From the NCBI GenBank assembly GCA_964507025.1, contig CAZDOK010000012.1, positions 1 through 64,000 on the forward strand: a DNA stretch of 64,000 nt, written 5' to 3'. Of this stretch, positions 44,514-52,639 are shown in pieces. Source of the stretch: Amarobacter sp964507025. GTDB lineage: Bacteria > Chloroflexota > Dehalococcoidia > Tepidiformales > Tepidiformaceae. A model generated the notes under the pieces. The model worked only from the letters and a program-made list of their open reading frames with translations. It made no database searches and was not told the origin of the DNA. Each line of letters begins with the position of its first letter. The first letter of the stretch is position 1. The translations under genes and the position numbers were made by a program.

Positions 44514-45170
44514 TCAGATGTCGCCGGGCTCGACGGGTTCGAGGACGGAAGCGAGGTCGGATGCGCGGATGCGGAGCGCGCGCTGGCCAGCGAGGCGGCT
44601 CGCGCGGAGGCGGCCTGTGCGAATCCAGGCCCGGATCGTCTGGACGTGGACACCGAGGTAGGTAGCGGCCTCTTCGGGTGAATAGAGGCGCTCGGCCGGC
44701 ACCGAGCCCTGGTCGCGGGCGAACGCCGTGACCTGTTCGGGCGTGACACCAAGTTCGCCGAAGACACGGGCGGGGAGCCCATCCTTCCAGCGCATGAAGG
44801 CGAGGAGATAGGCGAGTTCGTCGACGCGCCTTCGCCCGCTGCGCCGAACCTCGTCCATGAGCAGGCGGGAGAAGCGGACCATGTCGTCGCTCATGAGGGC
44901 GGCGGATTGGGAGCCCTGAACGATGCTCCGCTCGACAGCGTCTTCGATGAGGCGCACATCGATGGTGATCGGACCAAAGGAGAAGTAGCCGAAGCGGGCG
45001 AACTTGCGGAGGAAGACGAGCAGCTGGAGGTCGACGGTTATCTCGGATGCACCGAGGCGCGCCGCCTCCTGCGCGCATTCAAGCCCGAGCTCCTCGAGGA
45101 AGGGGTCGGGCGAATCGCCAGGCGAACAGGATTCCATCCACCGCAGCGCCTGTTCGCGAAGGTCAGACAT
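44514..45170 (-). CDS. Clp_N-like / helix-turn-helix transcriptional regulator
   Basis: 218 residues from ATG 45170. The N-terminal 140 residues form two helical repeats resembling the Clp protease N-domain (ECAQEAARLGASEITVDLQLLVFLRK and SRLLMDEVRRSGRRRVDELAYLLAFM...FGELGVTPEQV). The C-terminus is an excisionase/MerR-type HTH: LYSPEEAATYLGVHVQTIRAWIRTGRLRASRLAGQRALRI. This joins a peptide-binding-like module to DNA binding. It is divergent from an acyl-CoA dehydrogenase, and three evenly spaced AACGTT sites lie between them. Confidence 0.82.
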   Translation of the reverse strand: MSDLREQALRWMESCSPGDSPDPFLEELGLECAQEAARLGASEITVDLQLLVFLRKFARFGYFSFGPITIDVRLIEDAVERSIVQGSQSAALMSDDMVRFSRLLMDEVRRSGRRRVDELAYLLAFMRWKDGLPARVFGELGVTPEQVTAFARDQGSVPAERLYSPEEAATYLGVHVQTIRAWIRTGRLRASRLAGQRALRIRASDLASVLEPVEPGDI

Positions 45171-45181
45171 CCGCGGCGAGT

Positions 45182-45195
45182 GTGACACGGGTCAC
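45182..45195. promoter_or_regulatory. Inverted repeat GTGAC-N4-GTCAC
   Basis: Perfect 5-bp arms 12 bp upstream of the HTH gene start, on the far side of the triple AACGTT array. Possible autoregulatory site. Confidence 0.4.
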
Positions 45196-45205
45196 GGTTC
45201 GAGGC

Positions 45206-45231
45206 AACGTTGAACAACGTTACACAACGTT
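45206..45231. promoter_or_regulatory. Triple CAACGTT operator array
   Basis: AACGTT at 45206-45211, 45216-45221 and 45226-45231, exactly 10 bp apart, each preceded by C. AACGTT is itself palindromic. The array ends 6 bp before a -35-like TTGAAA (45238-45243), an activator position for the acyl-CoA dehydrogenase promoter (then TAGGGT at 45260-45265). The divergent HTH protein is the likely binder. Confidence 0.7.
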
Positions 45232-45296
45232 AAATGCTTGAAAATGACGAAACCGGTGTTAGGGTATCGGCAGTTTCCACAGCAGGAGGAGAAACC

Positions 45297-46472
45297 ATGA
45301 CTGCCACCATGAGCCGGGATGTCCTGACCGAGGAGATGCTCGAGCACTTTGGGGCGAGAGCGGGGGCGTATGACCGGGAGAACCGGTTCTTCGCGGAGGA
45401 CTTCGAGGAGCTGCGCGCAAGCGGCTACCTGAAGATGGCCATCCCGGAGGAGTTCGGGGGGCTGGGATACACGGTGGCGCAGGTGGCGCAAGAGCAGCGG
45501 CGGCTGGCGTATCGCGCCCCGGCCACGGCACTGGCGACGAACATGCACCTGTACTGGACAGGCGTCGCGGCGGACATGCGGAAGATGGGCGACGCGCGCC
45601 TGGAATGGCTGTTGCGCGAGGCGGCGGCGGGCGAAGTCTTTGCCGCCGGCCACGGCGAGGCAGGGAACGACATGCCGCTGTTCCTCTCGACCGCCCGGGC
45701 CGAGCGCGTGGATGGGGGCTACCGCTTCTCTGGGCGGAAGCAGTTCGGGAGCCTGACACCGGTATGGACCCGGCTGGGCATCCACGCGATGGATACCAGT
45801 GATCCGAACGCACCGAAGATCGTGCATGCGTTCATGCCGCGGGAGACGCAGGGATACCGCATCGAAGAGACGTGGGACACGCTGGGGATGCGGGCGACAC
45901 GGAGCGACGACACGGTGCTGGATGGCGCGTTCGTGCCTGACCGCTATATCGCGAACGTGGTTGGCGCGGGACAGGCGGACCTGTTCGCGCTGTGCATCTT
46001 CGCGTGGGCCGAGCCGACGTTCGCGAGCATCTACCTGGGCATCGCGCGACGGGCGATCGACCTTGCGGTGAAGACGGCGCACCGGCGCACGTCGCTCGCG
46101 CTGACGCGGCCGATGGCCTACAACCCGGAGGTCCAGCACGCGGTGGCGGAGATGACGTTCGCCTTCGACGGGGCCGAGGCGCAGGTGGAGAAGACCGCGG
46201 ACGAGTGGTCGCGCGGTGTGGACCACGGGCCGGCCTGGCCGGGGAAGCTGGTTTCGGCGAAACACAACGCGGTCGAGGCAGCGAAGCTGGTCGTCGATAA
46301 GGCGATGGCGATCTCCGGCGGGGCGGGGATGTTTGCGGGGAACGAGCTCGAGCGGCTCTACCGCGATGTGCGCTGCGGCGGGTTCCACCCGGCCAATAGC
46401 CTGCTGGCCCCGGAGATCGTGGGAAAGGTAACGCTGGGGATCGACCTGGGTGAGGCGCCTCGCTGGGGATGA
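45297..46472 (+). CDS. Acyl-CoA dehydrogenase family protein
   Basis: 391 residues. FAD-dependent acyl-CoA dehydrogenase fold: AIPEEFGGLGYTVAQVAQE, FAAGHGEAGNDMPLFLST (flavin loop), WDTLGMRATRSDDTVLDGAFV, and C-terminal helices with AKHNAVEAAKLVVDKAM and ISGGAGMFAGNELERLYRDVR. The substrate class cannot be told. ATG 45297 follows AGGAGGAGAAACC. Likely regulated through the triple repeat upstream. No ETF or thiolase neighbour. Confidence 0.92.
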   Translation: MTATMSRDVLTEEMLEHFGARAGAYDRENRFFAEDFEELRASGYLKMAIPEEFGGLGYTVAQVAQEQRRLAYRAPATALATNMHLYWTGVAADMRKMGDARLEWLLREAAAGEVFAAGHGEAGNDMPLFLSTARAERVDGGYRFSGRKQFGSLTPVWTRLGIHAMDTSDPNAPKIVHAFMPRETQGYRIEETWDTLGMRATRSDDTVLDGAFVPDRYIANVVGAGQADLFALCIFAWAEPTFASIYLGIARRAIDLAVKTAHRRTSLALTRPMAYNPEVQHAVAEMTFAFDGAEAQVEKTADEWSRGVDHGPAWPGKLVSAKHNAVEAAKLVVDKAMAISGGAGMFAGNELERLYRDVRCGGFHPANSLLAPEIVGKVTLGIDLGEAPRWG

Positions 46473-46493
46473 TCCCGAGCCGCGCTCGATGCT

Positions 46494-46535
46494 CCAGTGG
46501 TGGCCCTGCCGGTTCGCTGGCAGGGCCACCACTGG
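46494..46535. terminator. 17-bp perfect hairpin between convergent genes
   Basis: CCAGTGGTGGCCCTGCC pairs exactly with 46519-46535 around an 8-nt loop. It separates the acyl-CoA dehydrogenase and P450 genes. No T-run, so either a Rho-independent stop of the GC-only type or an mRNA end protector. Confidence 0.75.
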
Positions 46536-46564
46536 TTGCGCGGGCAAAGGGGCGCGCCCGGCGA

Positions 46565-47782
46565 CTAGTCGACCCGGACCCAGAACGATTCCATGCCGCG
46601 GAAGCCCGGGAGGGCGCGATAGACGGGCTCGCGCCCGTCGGCCTTGCGGAGCCGCGGGAAGCGATCGACAAGTTGGGCAAGGGCGACCTGGGCTTCGAGC
46701 CGGGCGAGCGAGGCGCCCAGGCAGTAGTGAATACCGCCGCCGAAGGAGAGGTGGTCGACCTCCTGGCGGGTGACGTCGAACCGCTCAGGGTCGGGGAAGT
46801 GGCGCGGGTCGTGGTTGGCAGCGGCGAGCGAAGGGGCAATCGTCTGGCGCGCGGCGATGGCGTGCCCGCAAACCTCGACCGGCTCGGAGGAGGTGCGCCA
46901 CGTCTCGATGACGGGCGGGTCGAAGCGGAGGATCTCCTCGACCGCGTTGGGAATCAGGGCGGGGTCGTCGCGGAGACGCTGGAGTTCGGCGGGGTGGTCG
47001 AGGAGTGTTTTCACACCGTTGCCAATGAGGTCGGTGGTGGTGACGTTGCCGGCAGTGAGCAGGAGGGAGAGCATGACCACCATCTCCGGCTCGGTGAGGG
47101 CGTCGTTTTCATCGTGGGCGGCGATGAGGCGCGAGACGAGGTCATCGCGGAGGGCGCGACGTCGTTCGGCGAGCGCCCGGCGGAAGTAGTCGCGGAGGGC
47201 GCCGCCGGCCTGCCCGGTGCGGGCGCGGTCCTCGGGCGAGAGGAACGGGTCGAGGCCGCGGACGGCGAGGTCGGACCAGGCCTTGAACTGCACGCGATCA
47301 GCGGGATCGACGCCGATCATTTCTGCGATGACGGTGGTGGGGTAGGGCTGGGCGAAGGCGGCCATGAGGTCGAATTCGGGCTGGCCGCTCAGTGCGTCGA
47401 GCAGTTCGGCGGCGATGGCGCCGGCACGGGGGCGGAGGGCTTCGACGGCGCGTGGCGTGAACGCCTTGTTCACGAGCTTGCGGAGGCGGGTGTGGCCGGG
47501 CTCATCCATCATCAGGATGCTCTGGGGCTCGTCCCGATGTTCGCCGCTGACGGCATGGATGAATCCCATCGAGGTGCCGGGGTCGGCGTTGGCGGGGTCG
47601 GCGGAGAGTTCGCGGTCGTAGAGGATGCGATAGACGTCGTCGTAGCGGGTGACGAACCACTGGGCACCGAGGAGATCGGTCCCAACGCCATGCCCTTCGC
47701 GAAGGGCATGCAGGGCGGGGTAGGGATCGGCGATGAACGCCGGGTCCATGAGACTGGGCGCGGCGGCGCCATGGTCTTGCAT
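46565..47782 (-). CDS. Cytochrome P450
   Basis: 405 residues, soluble bacterial CYP. I-helix LLLTAGNVTTTDLIGNG, ExxR in EEILRFDPP, and the haem-ligand loop FGGGIHYCLGASLARLE. The DPYPALHALRE start and the VSGEHRDEPQSILMMDEPGHTRLR segment are typical of CYP107/CYP125-like groups, but no substrate is implied. ATG 47782 has GGAG about 8 nt upstream. Divergent from the LLM gene, with a TACCG/CGGTA palindrome between. No ferredoxin gene adjoins. Confidence 0.94.
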   Translation of the reverse strand: MQDHGAAAPSLMDPAFIADPYPALHALREGHGVGTDLLGAQWFVTRYDDVYRILYDRELSADPANADPGTSMGFIHAVSGEHRDEPQSILMMDEPGHTRLRKLVNKAFTPRAVEALRPRAGAIAAELLDALSGQPEFDLMAAFAQPYPTTVIAEMIGVDPADRVQFKAWSDLAVRGLDPFLSPEDRARTGQAGGALRDYFRRALAERRRALRDDLVSRLIAAHDENDALTEPEMVVMLSLLLTAGNVTTTDLIGNGVKTLLDHPAELQRLRDDPALIPNAVEEILRFDPPVIETWRTSSEPVEVCGHAIAARQTIAPSLAAANHDPRHFPDPERFDVTRQEVDHLSFGGGIHYCLGASLARLEAQVALAQLVDRFPRLRKADGREPVYRALPGFRGMESFWVRVD

Positions 47783-47796
47783 TGGGGCACTCCATT

Positions 47797-47808
47797 TACC
47801 GTCCGGTA
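47797..47808. promoter_or_regulatory. TACCG-TC-CGGTA palindrome, TetR-type operator candidate
   Basis: Perfect 5-bp arms around a 2-bp centre, 15 bp upstream of the P450 start and 87 bp from the LLM start. The shape matches operators of many TetR-family repressors. No TetR gene is in the window. Confidence 0.5.
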
Positions 47809-47894
47809 GGAGTGGGCAGTATAGGCGCGTGCCCGCTCCGGCGCCTGTGGCGCGCACCACAAAGGAGTAGACTCGCGGCCGACGGAGGGCATCG

Positions 47895-48944
47895 ATGCGA
47901 ATCGCGATTGGATTTGGCGGCGGGCCAGACTGGGCCCGCGCGGCGGCATTCGTGCGGGAAGCGGAACAGCTTGGCGTGGACATCTGCTGGACGGCGGAGA
48001 CGTGGGGGTTCGACGCGGCGACGCCGATCGGGTACCTGGCAGGGAAGACGGAGAAGATCCGGCTGGGAACAGGGATCATGCAGCTGGGATCGCGTTCGCC
48101 GGCGATGCTTGGGATGACGGCGCTCACGCTGAACTCGCTTTCGAACGGGCGATTCACGCTGGGGCTGGGTGCGAGCGGGCCGCAGGTGGTGGAGGGATGG
48201 CACGGCGTGCGGTTCGCGCGGACGCTGCCGCGCATCCGCGATGCGGTGAACATCGTGCGGATGGTGACGCGGGGCGAGCGGGTGGCCTACAAAGGCGACT
48301 ACTACGAGCTGCCGCTCCCGGGCGGCGAGGGCAAGGCGCTCAAGAGCTCGGCGCCCCCGGCGCAGATCCCGGTGTACCTGGCGACTCTGAGCCCGAAATC
48401 GCTCGAATTGACGGGCGAGATTGCGGACGGGTGGATCGGGACTTCGTTCATGCCAGAGCACGCGGACATCTTCTTCGACTCGATCCGGCGAGGTGCGGAG
48501 CGGGCGGGACGGAGCCTGGCCGAAATCGACCTGCAGGCGGCCGGGGGCGTTGTGCAGTTCTCGGACGACCTGGAGCGGTTGGTCGCGCCGCGGAAGCCGG
48601 GGCTGGCGTTCACGCTGGGGGCGATGGGGTCGCGCCAGCACAACTTCTACAACGCGGCCTACCGGCGAGCGGGCTACGCCGATGAGGCGCTGGCCGTGCA
48701 GCGGCTCTGGCTCGAGGGGAAGCGGGAAGAGGCGGCCCAACTCGTGCCCGACGAGATGGTGCTGCAATCGAACCTGCTGGGCACGGAGGCGATGGTGCGC
48801 GAGCGCATCCGGAAGCACTGGGATGCGGGCGTGAACACCATCCGCGTTCAGCCGGAGGGCGCGACAATGGACGAGCGGCTGGAGACGCTCGCGCGGGTGG
48901 TGCGGATCATCCGGGAAGAGGCGCCGGAGCCGGGTTCGCCGTAG
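47895..48944 (+). CDS. LLM-class F420/flavin-dependent oxidoreductase
   Basis: 349 residues. Luciferase-like barrel: MRIAIGFGGGPDWARAAAFV, IRLGTGIMQLGSRSPAMLGM, LSNGRFTLGLGASGPQVVEGWHG and ADGWIGTSFMPEHADIFF. The G-L-G-A/V-S-G-P-Q-V-x-E-G-W-H/Y-G segment is typical of F420-dependent members. Divergent from the P450, so both may act in one oxidative route controlled at the palindrome between them. GGAGGG lies upstream of ATG. Confidence 0.92.
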   Translation: MRIAIGFGGGPDWARAAAFVREAEQLGVDICWTAETWGFDAATPIGYLAGKTEKIRLGTGIMQLGSRSPAMLGMTALTLNSLSNGRFTLGLGASGPQVVEGWHGVRFARTLPRIRDAVNIVRMVTRGERVAYKGDYYELPLPGGEGKALKSSAPPAQIPVYLATLSPKSLELTGEIADGWIGTSFMPEHADIFFDSIRRGAERAGRSLAEIDLQAAGGVVQFSDDLERLVAPRKPGLAFTLGAMGSRQHNFYNAAYRRAGYADEALAVQRLWLEGKREEAAQLVPDEMVLQSNLLGTEAMVRERIRKHWDAGVNTIRVQPEGATMDERLETLARVVRIIREEAPEPGSP

Positions 48945-48969
48945 CTTCCGGGCATGCCGATCTGGAGCT

Positions 48970-49869
48970 TCACCCGGCGCCGGCCAGCTGTTCGCGGAGC
49001 GCCGCGAGCTGGGGGAGGTGGGTGAGTTCGTGGGAGGCGAAGTAGCTGGCCTGTTGCCTGAGCGAGACTTCGCCGAATTCCTCGTGGAGCCCGGTGCGCC
49101 ACCAATCAGCGAGAGGCAGCGCTTCCAGCCGAGCGAGGATTTTCCGGCGGGTTGCCAGGTAGTCCTCGAAGATTTCCCGCGTGGCAGGTTGCCGTTCCTC
49201 CTCCCGGGTGGCCCATGTCCACACCGCCTTCGATGCCAGGACCGGATGCTCCTCGGCGGCGAACAGGTCGAGCCGGTAATCCAGCACTTCCTGCGCGTCA
49301 CGGAGATGCGTGATGACGTTGCGGATGGCCCAGTTGCCCTCCCGGGGGTCCTGGTCCATGGCCTGCTCGGAGAGGGCTTCGAGGGCTGCGGCCACCTCCA
49401 GGGGTGTCTGACGTAACTTCTCGATGGCGGCGAAGGGGTCGAGTGCCTCGAACCAGTAGTTCGGAGCGAACCACTGGAACGTCGCCGGCCAGGCGCCGCA
49501 CGAGGGGCAGTGTTCCTCCACGGGTCCAACGACGAGGTGGCCGCACGTGCGGCAGACGTAGGGGTGGGGCGTCTCAACGATGGAGGGGATGCGGTCCGCG
49601 GCGAGGGCGCCGGCACCGCGCTGCAGTGCCGCGAGCAGATCCCCGTTCGCCCCGAGCCGGCGCAGTGCACGGGTGACCTGCTCGATCTCTTCGACCAGTC
49701 CCTGCCCGGCGGCCGCACGCGCGGCCTCGTACGCGGCGCGACGCCCCATCGCGTCGGCTGCCGCCCGGGTCAGCTTGGCGACGTTGTAGTGCCCTTCATC
49801 CTCGAGCCGCGAGGCCAGGGTGAGGAGGCGGATGAGGGTGGCGGTCCATTCGTTGTTTTGAGCGTCCAT
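48970..49869 (-). CDS. DinB-like protein with rubredoxin-type zinc ribbon
   Basis: 299 residues. A helical N-terminus (ASRLEDEGHYNVAKLTRAAADAM) is followed by a zinc/iron ribbon VCRTCGHLVVGPVEEHCPSCGA. The C-terminal DinB four-helix domain keeps possible metal ligands His in VITHLRDAQEVLDYR and SHELTHLPQLAALRE. DinB proteins are often thiol-dependent transferases. The ribbon-plus-DinB order is uncommon. It follows the phosphotriesterase gene by 36 bp on the same strand. Confidence 0.82.
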   Translation of the reverse strand: MDAQNNEWTATLIRLLTLASRLEDEGHYNVAKLTRAAADAMGRRAAYEAARAAAGQGLVEEIEQVTRALRRLGANGDLLAALQRGAGALAADRIPSIVETPHPYVCRTCGHLVVGPVEEHCPSCGAWPATFQWFAPNYWFEALDPFAAIEKLRQTPLEVAAALEALSEQAMDQDPREGNWAIRNVITHLRDAQEVLDYRLDLFAAEEHPVLASKAVWTWATREEERQPATREIFEDYLATRRKILARLEALPLADWWRTGLHEEFGEVSLRQQASYFASHELTHLPQLAALREQLAGAG

Positions 49870-49905
49870 GGCGATATCGGCTCCCGGGTGTCGCTGTAAC
49901 TGGAG

Positions 49906-50844
49906 CTAGCTCCCCGCGAGAAAGCGGCGGGGGACTTGGCGCATCATGGTGTCGATGGTGGCCTCGGGGACGCCCTGGGCGATGAGCGCGGGGATGGCGA
50001 CGTTGCTGACGAAGAGGTAGCGCGTGGGGCCGGGGTTCGCGGGCGCCTGCTGGCCGCGAATCACGGGCGAGGGCGCGTGGTCGTGGCCGAGCATGAGCCG
50101 GTTGGCCCAGCCGCGGTCGATGAGGGCTTTGACGGTGGCGTTGCGCTGTTCCCAATTGGGGCGACCGGCGGCACCGGGATAGCGGTCCATGGAAAGGTAG
50201 ACGCCGGTCTGGAGGAGGTCCTCCAGGTAGCCGACATCGGTGGTGTCGGCGCTGTGACCGATGGCGATGCGGTCCATCGGCGCGCCCTCTTCCTGGAAGA
50301 TCTGGACCTGGCGGCGGCCGACTTCCTCGGGCGCCCAGTGGTGGGTGCTGATCGGGCAACCGGTGCGCTTGAGGGCGCGGGCGGCGCCGCGGAGGATGCG
50401 CTCGCCTTCTGGGGAGACGCCGCCCATGTCGTTGGCGACCTTGATGCAGCCAGCCTTGATTCCGGAGTCGCCGATGCCGACTTCAATCTCGCGGACGAAG
50501 ATGTCGGCGATTTCATCGATGTCGCGGGTCCAGAACGAGCGGGGGATGTCGCGCCAGATACCGGTGGCGACGACGATGTGCACGCCGGAAGCGCGCGAGA
50601 CCTCGCGAACGAACTCGACATCGCGGCCGAGGTCGGGGGTGGTGAGGTCGATGAGGGTGTCGATGCCGCCGGCCTTCGCTTCGGAGAGTTCGCGGATGGC
50701 GTTGGCGCGGGAAGCCTCCCAATCGAAGCGCCAGGGGTAATGGCGGTTGTCTTCGCCCATGCTGACGAGGACGTGCTCGTGGCTAAGGACGGTGCCGAGG
50801 TGGTCGGCCGGGACGGGGCCGAGGGCGGTTTCGACGGTGGGCAT
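49906..50844 (-). CDS. Phosphotriesterase/lactonase-family amidohydrolase
   Basis: 312 residues. Two-metal TIM barrel: H-x-H in LGTVLSHEHVLVSM, candidate carbamylated Lys in IKAGCIKVAND, His in CPISTHHWAPEEVG and AIGHSADTTD, Asp in MLGHDHAPSP. All ligands are present. Members hydrolyse lactones or organophosphates. ATG 50844 has GGAG about 9 nt upstream. Divergent from the SCP2-like gene. Confidence 0.92.
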   Translation of the reverse strand: MPTVETALGPVPADHLGTVLSHEHVLVSMGEDNRHYPWRFDWEASRANAIRELSEAKAGGIDTLIDLTTPDLGRDVEFVREVSRASGVHIVVATGIWRDIPRSFWTRDIDEIADIFVREIEVGIGDSGIKAGCIKVANDMGGVSPEGERILRGAARALKRTGCPISTHHWAPEEVGRRQVQIFQEEGAPMDRIAIGHSADTTDVGYLEDLLQTGVYLSMDRYPGAAGRPNWEQRNATVKALIDRGWANRLMLGHDHAPSPVIRGQQAPANPGPTRYLFVSNVAIPALIAQGVPEATIDTMMRQVPRRFLAGS

Positions 50845-50926
50845 GGCGGGTGCTCCGGAGGTGGGTGGTGTGATTCTGGGGGTGCGGCGTGAAGGCGTCG
50901 AGGATTTGCGGCAAGGTTTTGCAGAC

Positions 50927-50968
50927 AACCGTCATCCGCCTGACAACGGTTCGACCGTGCGGTAGACT
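50927..50968 (+). promoter_or_regulatory. Promoter and inverted repeat upstream of SCP2-like gene
   Basis: -35 CTGACA (50940-50945), 17-nt spacer, -10 TAGACT (50963-50968). An AACCGT/ACGGTT inverted repeat (50927-50932, 50946-50951) flanks the -35 box and would block it if bound. Confidence 0.55.
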
Positions 50969-51021
50969 CCGGCGCACGCAGCCCGTGCCCGAGTCGGGCC
51001 GTTTGCTCATGGAGGTGCCCA

Positions 51022-51456
51022 ATGCCTGAGTTTCCGTCTGTCGAGTGGTTCAAGACCGCAGCCGACCTGTTGAACAAGTCCGATAGCTTCAAGCGGCTCG
51101 GAACCTGCGACGCCGAGATGGGCGTGCAGGTGGACAACAAGTACTACGAAGTCGATTTCGAAGCGTTCGAAGTGAAGGACGTGAGGCAGATCGACGCGAG
51201 CCGGGCCGACGAGCTCGACTTCGTGCTGGTGCAGTCGCTGGACGCATGGAAAGCGATGCTGGACGACATCAAGGCGCATGGCCGGGCGACGCACGAGTAC
51301 ACGTTGAACTCGCTCGACCTGCGGAGCGCGGAGGAGTTCGCGCGGGGGAAGGACTACCACCGCCGGGACGCGTTCTACCGGTTCAACCAGACGTTCCAGG
51401 AGTACTTCGACATCTCGTCGCAGATGCAGACGACGTTCCCGGCGGCGGTCGCCTAG
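51022..51456 (+). CDS. SCP2-like small protein
   Basis: 144 residues. The pattern VEWFKTAADLLNKSDSFKRLGTCDAEMGVQVDNKYYEVDFE followed by DFVLVQSLDAWKAMLDDI resembles SCP2 sterol-carrier domains, which bind hydrophobic ligands, but the match is by eye only. C-terminal aromatic residues FYRFNQTFQEYFDI. GGAGGTG is 6 nt before the start. Strong promoter upstream and a hairpin after. Confidence 0.7.
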   Translation: MPEFPSVEWFKTAADLLNKSDSFKRLGTCDAEMGVQVDNKYYEVDFEAFEVKDVRQIDASRADELDFVLVQSLDAWKAMLDDIKAHGRATHEYTLNSLDLRSAEEFARGKDYHRRDAFYRFNQTFQEYFDISSQMQTTFPAAVA

Positions 51457-51487
51457 GGACGCGCAGCGACAGCTCAGCCAGCGGAGG

Positions 51488-51520
51488 CGCCGGGCCATCC
51501 CCGAAGGAGGTGACCCGGCG
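51488..51520 (+). terminator. Terminator-like hairpin
   Basis: 7-bp stem CGCCGGG / CCCGGCG with a 19-nt loop, followed by TTTCG, downstream of the SCP2-like gene. Confidence 0.5.
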
Positions 51521-51562
51521 TTTCGCGTGCACGGAGATTCCGCCGCGGGAGACGCCTTCAGG

Positions 51563-51568
51563 TAGACT
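51563..51568 (+). promoter_or_regulatory. -10 box TAGACT, leaderless start
   Basis: TAGACT, 6 nt (GCCGGG), ATG 51575. No ribosome-binding site. Confidence 0.55.
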
Positions 51569-51574
51569 GCCGGG

Positions 51575-52633
51575 ATGGTGGACCCGTCGATCGTGATTGA
51601 GGCGGCCGGCCGGGAGGTGACGATCACCAACCCGGAGAAGGTGTTCTTCCCGAAGGCCGGCTACACAAAGCTCGACCTGGTGCGGTACTACCTTGAGGTT
51701 GCGGACGGCGCGCTGCGCGGAGTGCGGGACCGGCCGATGGTGCTGAAGCGGTTCGTGAACGGGGTGGAGGAGGAGCCGTTCTTCCAGAAGCGCGCGCCTT
51801 CGAACCTGCCGCCGGGGATCGAGACGGCGCACGTGACCTTTCCGAGCGGACGCTCGGCGGACCTGTGTGTCATCGACGACGCGGCGGACCTGGCGTGGGT
51901 GATAAACCTGGGGTGCGTGGACCTGAACCCGTGGGCAGTGCGGGCAAACGACGTGGACCACCCGGACGAACTTCGGATCGACCTGGACCCGACGCCACAG
52001 GCGAACTTCGGGATGGTGCGGGACCTGGCGCTGGTGTGCCGGGAGGTGCTGGCGGATTATGGCTACACGGGCTACGCGAAGACCTCCGGGAGCCGGGGCA
52101 TCCACATCAACGTGCGGATCGAGCCGAGGTGGACGTTCACGGAGGTGCGGCAGTGCGCGCTGGCGTTCGGGCGGGAGTGCGAGCGCCGCGCGCCGGGACT
52201 GGCGACGACGAAGTGGTGGAAGGAAGAGCGGCACGGCGTGTTCATCGACTACAACCAGAACGCGCGGGACCGGACGGTGGCCTCGGCGTATTCGGTACGG
52301 CCAACGCCGAACGCGCAGGTTTCGACGCCGCTGGAGTGGGACGAAGTGGGGAAGGTGGAGCTGGCGGATTTCACGATCGCGAACGTGCCGCGACGTTACG
52401 CGGAACGAGGCGACCCGGGAGCGGGTATCGACGACCGGGCGTTTTCGCTCGAGCCGCTGCTGGAGTTGAGCCTGAACCAGGCGGAGGCGGGGCTGGGCGA
52501 TGCGCCGTATCCGCCGCACTACCCGAAGGCACCGGGGGAGCCGCGGCGCGTGCAGCCGAGCAAGGCGCGCAAGGATGGTGCCGCTGGCTCGCGGCGGGCA
52601 CCTCGAAGCGCGCCACGCGAGCCGGAACCCTAG
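51575..52633 (+). CDS. NHEJ polymerase/primase (LigD polymerase domain, stand-alone)
   Basis: 352 residues. Archaeo-eukaryotic primase fold of LigD: EVTITNPEKVFFPKAGYTK, VLKRFVNGVEEEPFFQKR, metal-binding aspartates in LRIDLDPTPQ, KTSGSRGIHINV, and FIDYNQNARDRTVASAYSVR. It fills gaps with NTPs during end joining. The tail is basic and disordered. No ligase or phosphoesterase domain is attached; a ligase gene lies 0.8 kb away on the other strand. No Ku gene is in the window. Confidence 0.93.
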   Translation: MVDPSIVIEAAGREVTITNPEKVFFPKAGYTKLDLVRYYLEVADGALRGVRDRPMVLKRFVNGVEEEPFFQKRAPSNLPPGIETAHVTFPSGRSADLCVIDDAADLAWVINLGCVDLNPWAVRANDVDHPDELRIDLDPTPQANFGMVRDLALVCREVLADYGYTGYAKTSGSRGIHINVRIEPRWTFTEVRQCALAFGRECERRAPGLATTKWWKEERHGVFIDYNQNARDRTVASAYSVRPTPNAQVSTPLEWDEVGKVELADFTIANVPRRYAERGDPGAGIDDRAFSLEPLLELSLNQAEAGLGDAPYPPHYPKAPGEPRRVQPSKARKDGAAGSRRAPRSAPREPEP

Positions 52634-52639
52634 CGTACT

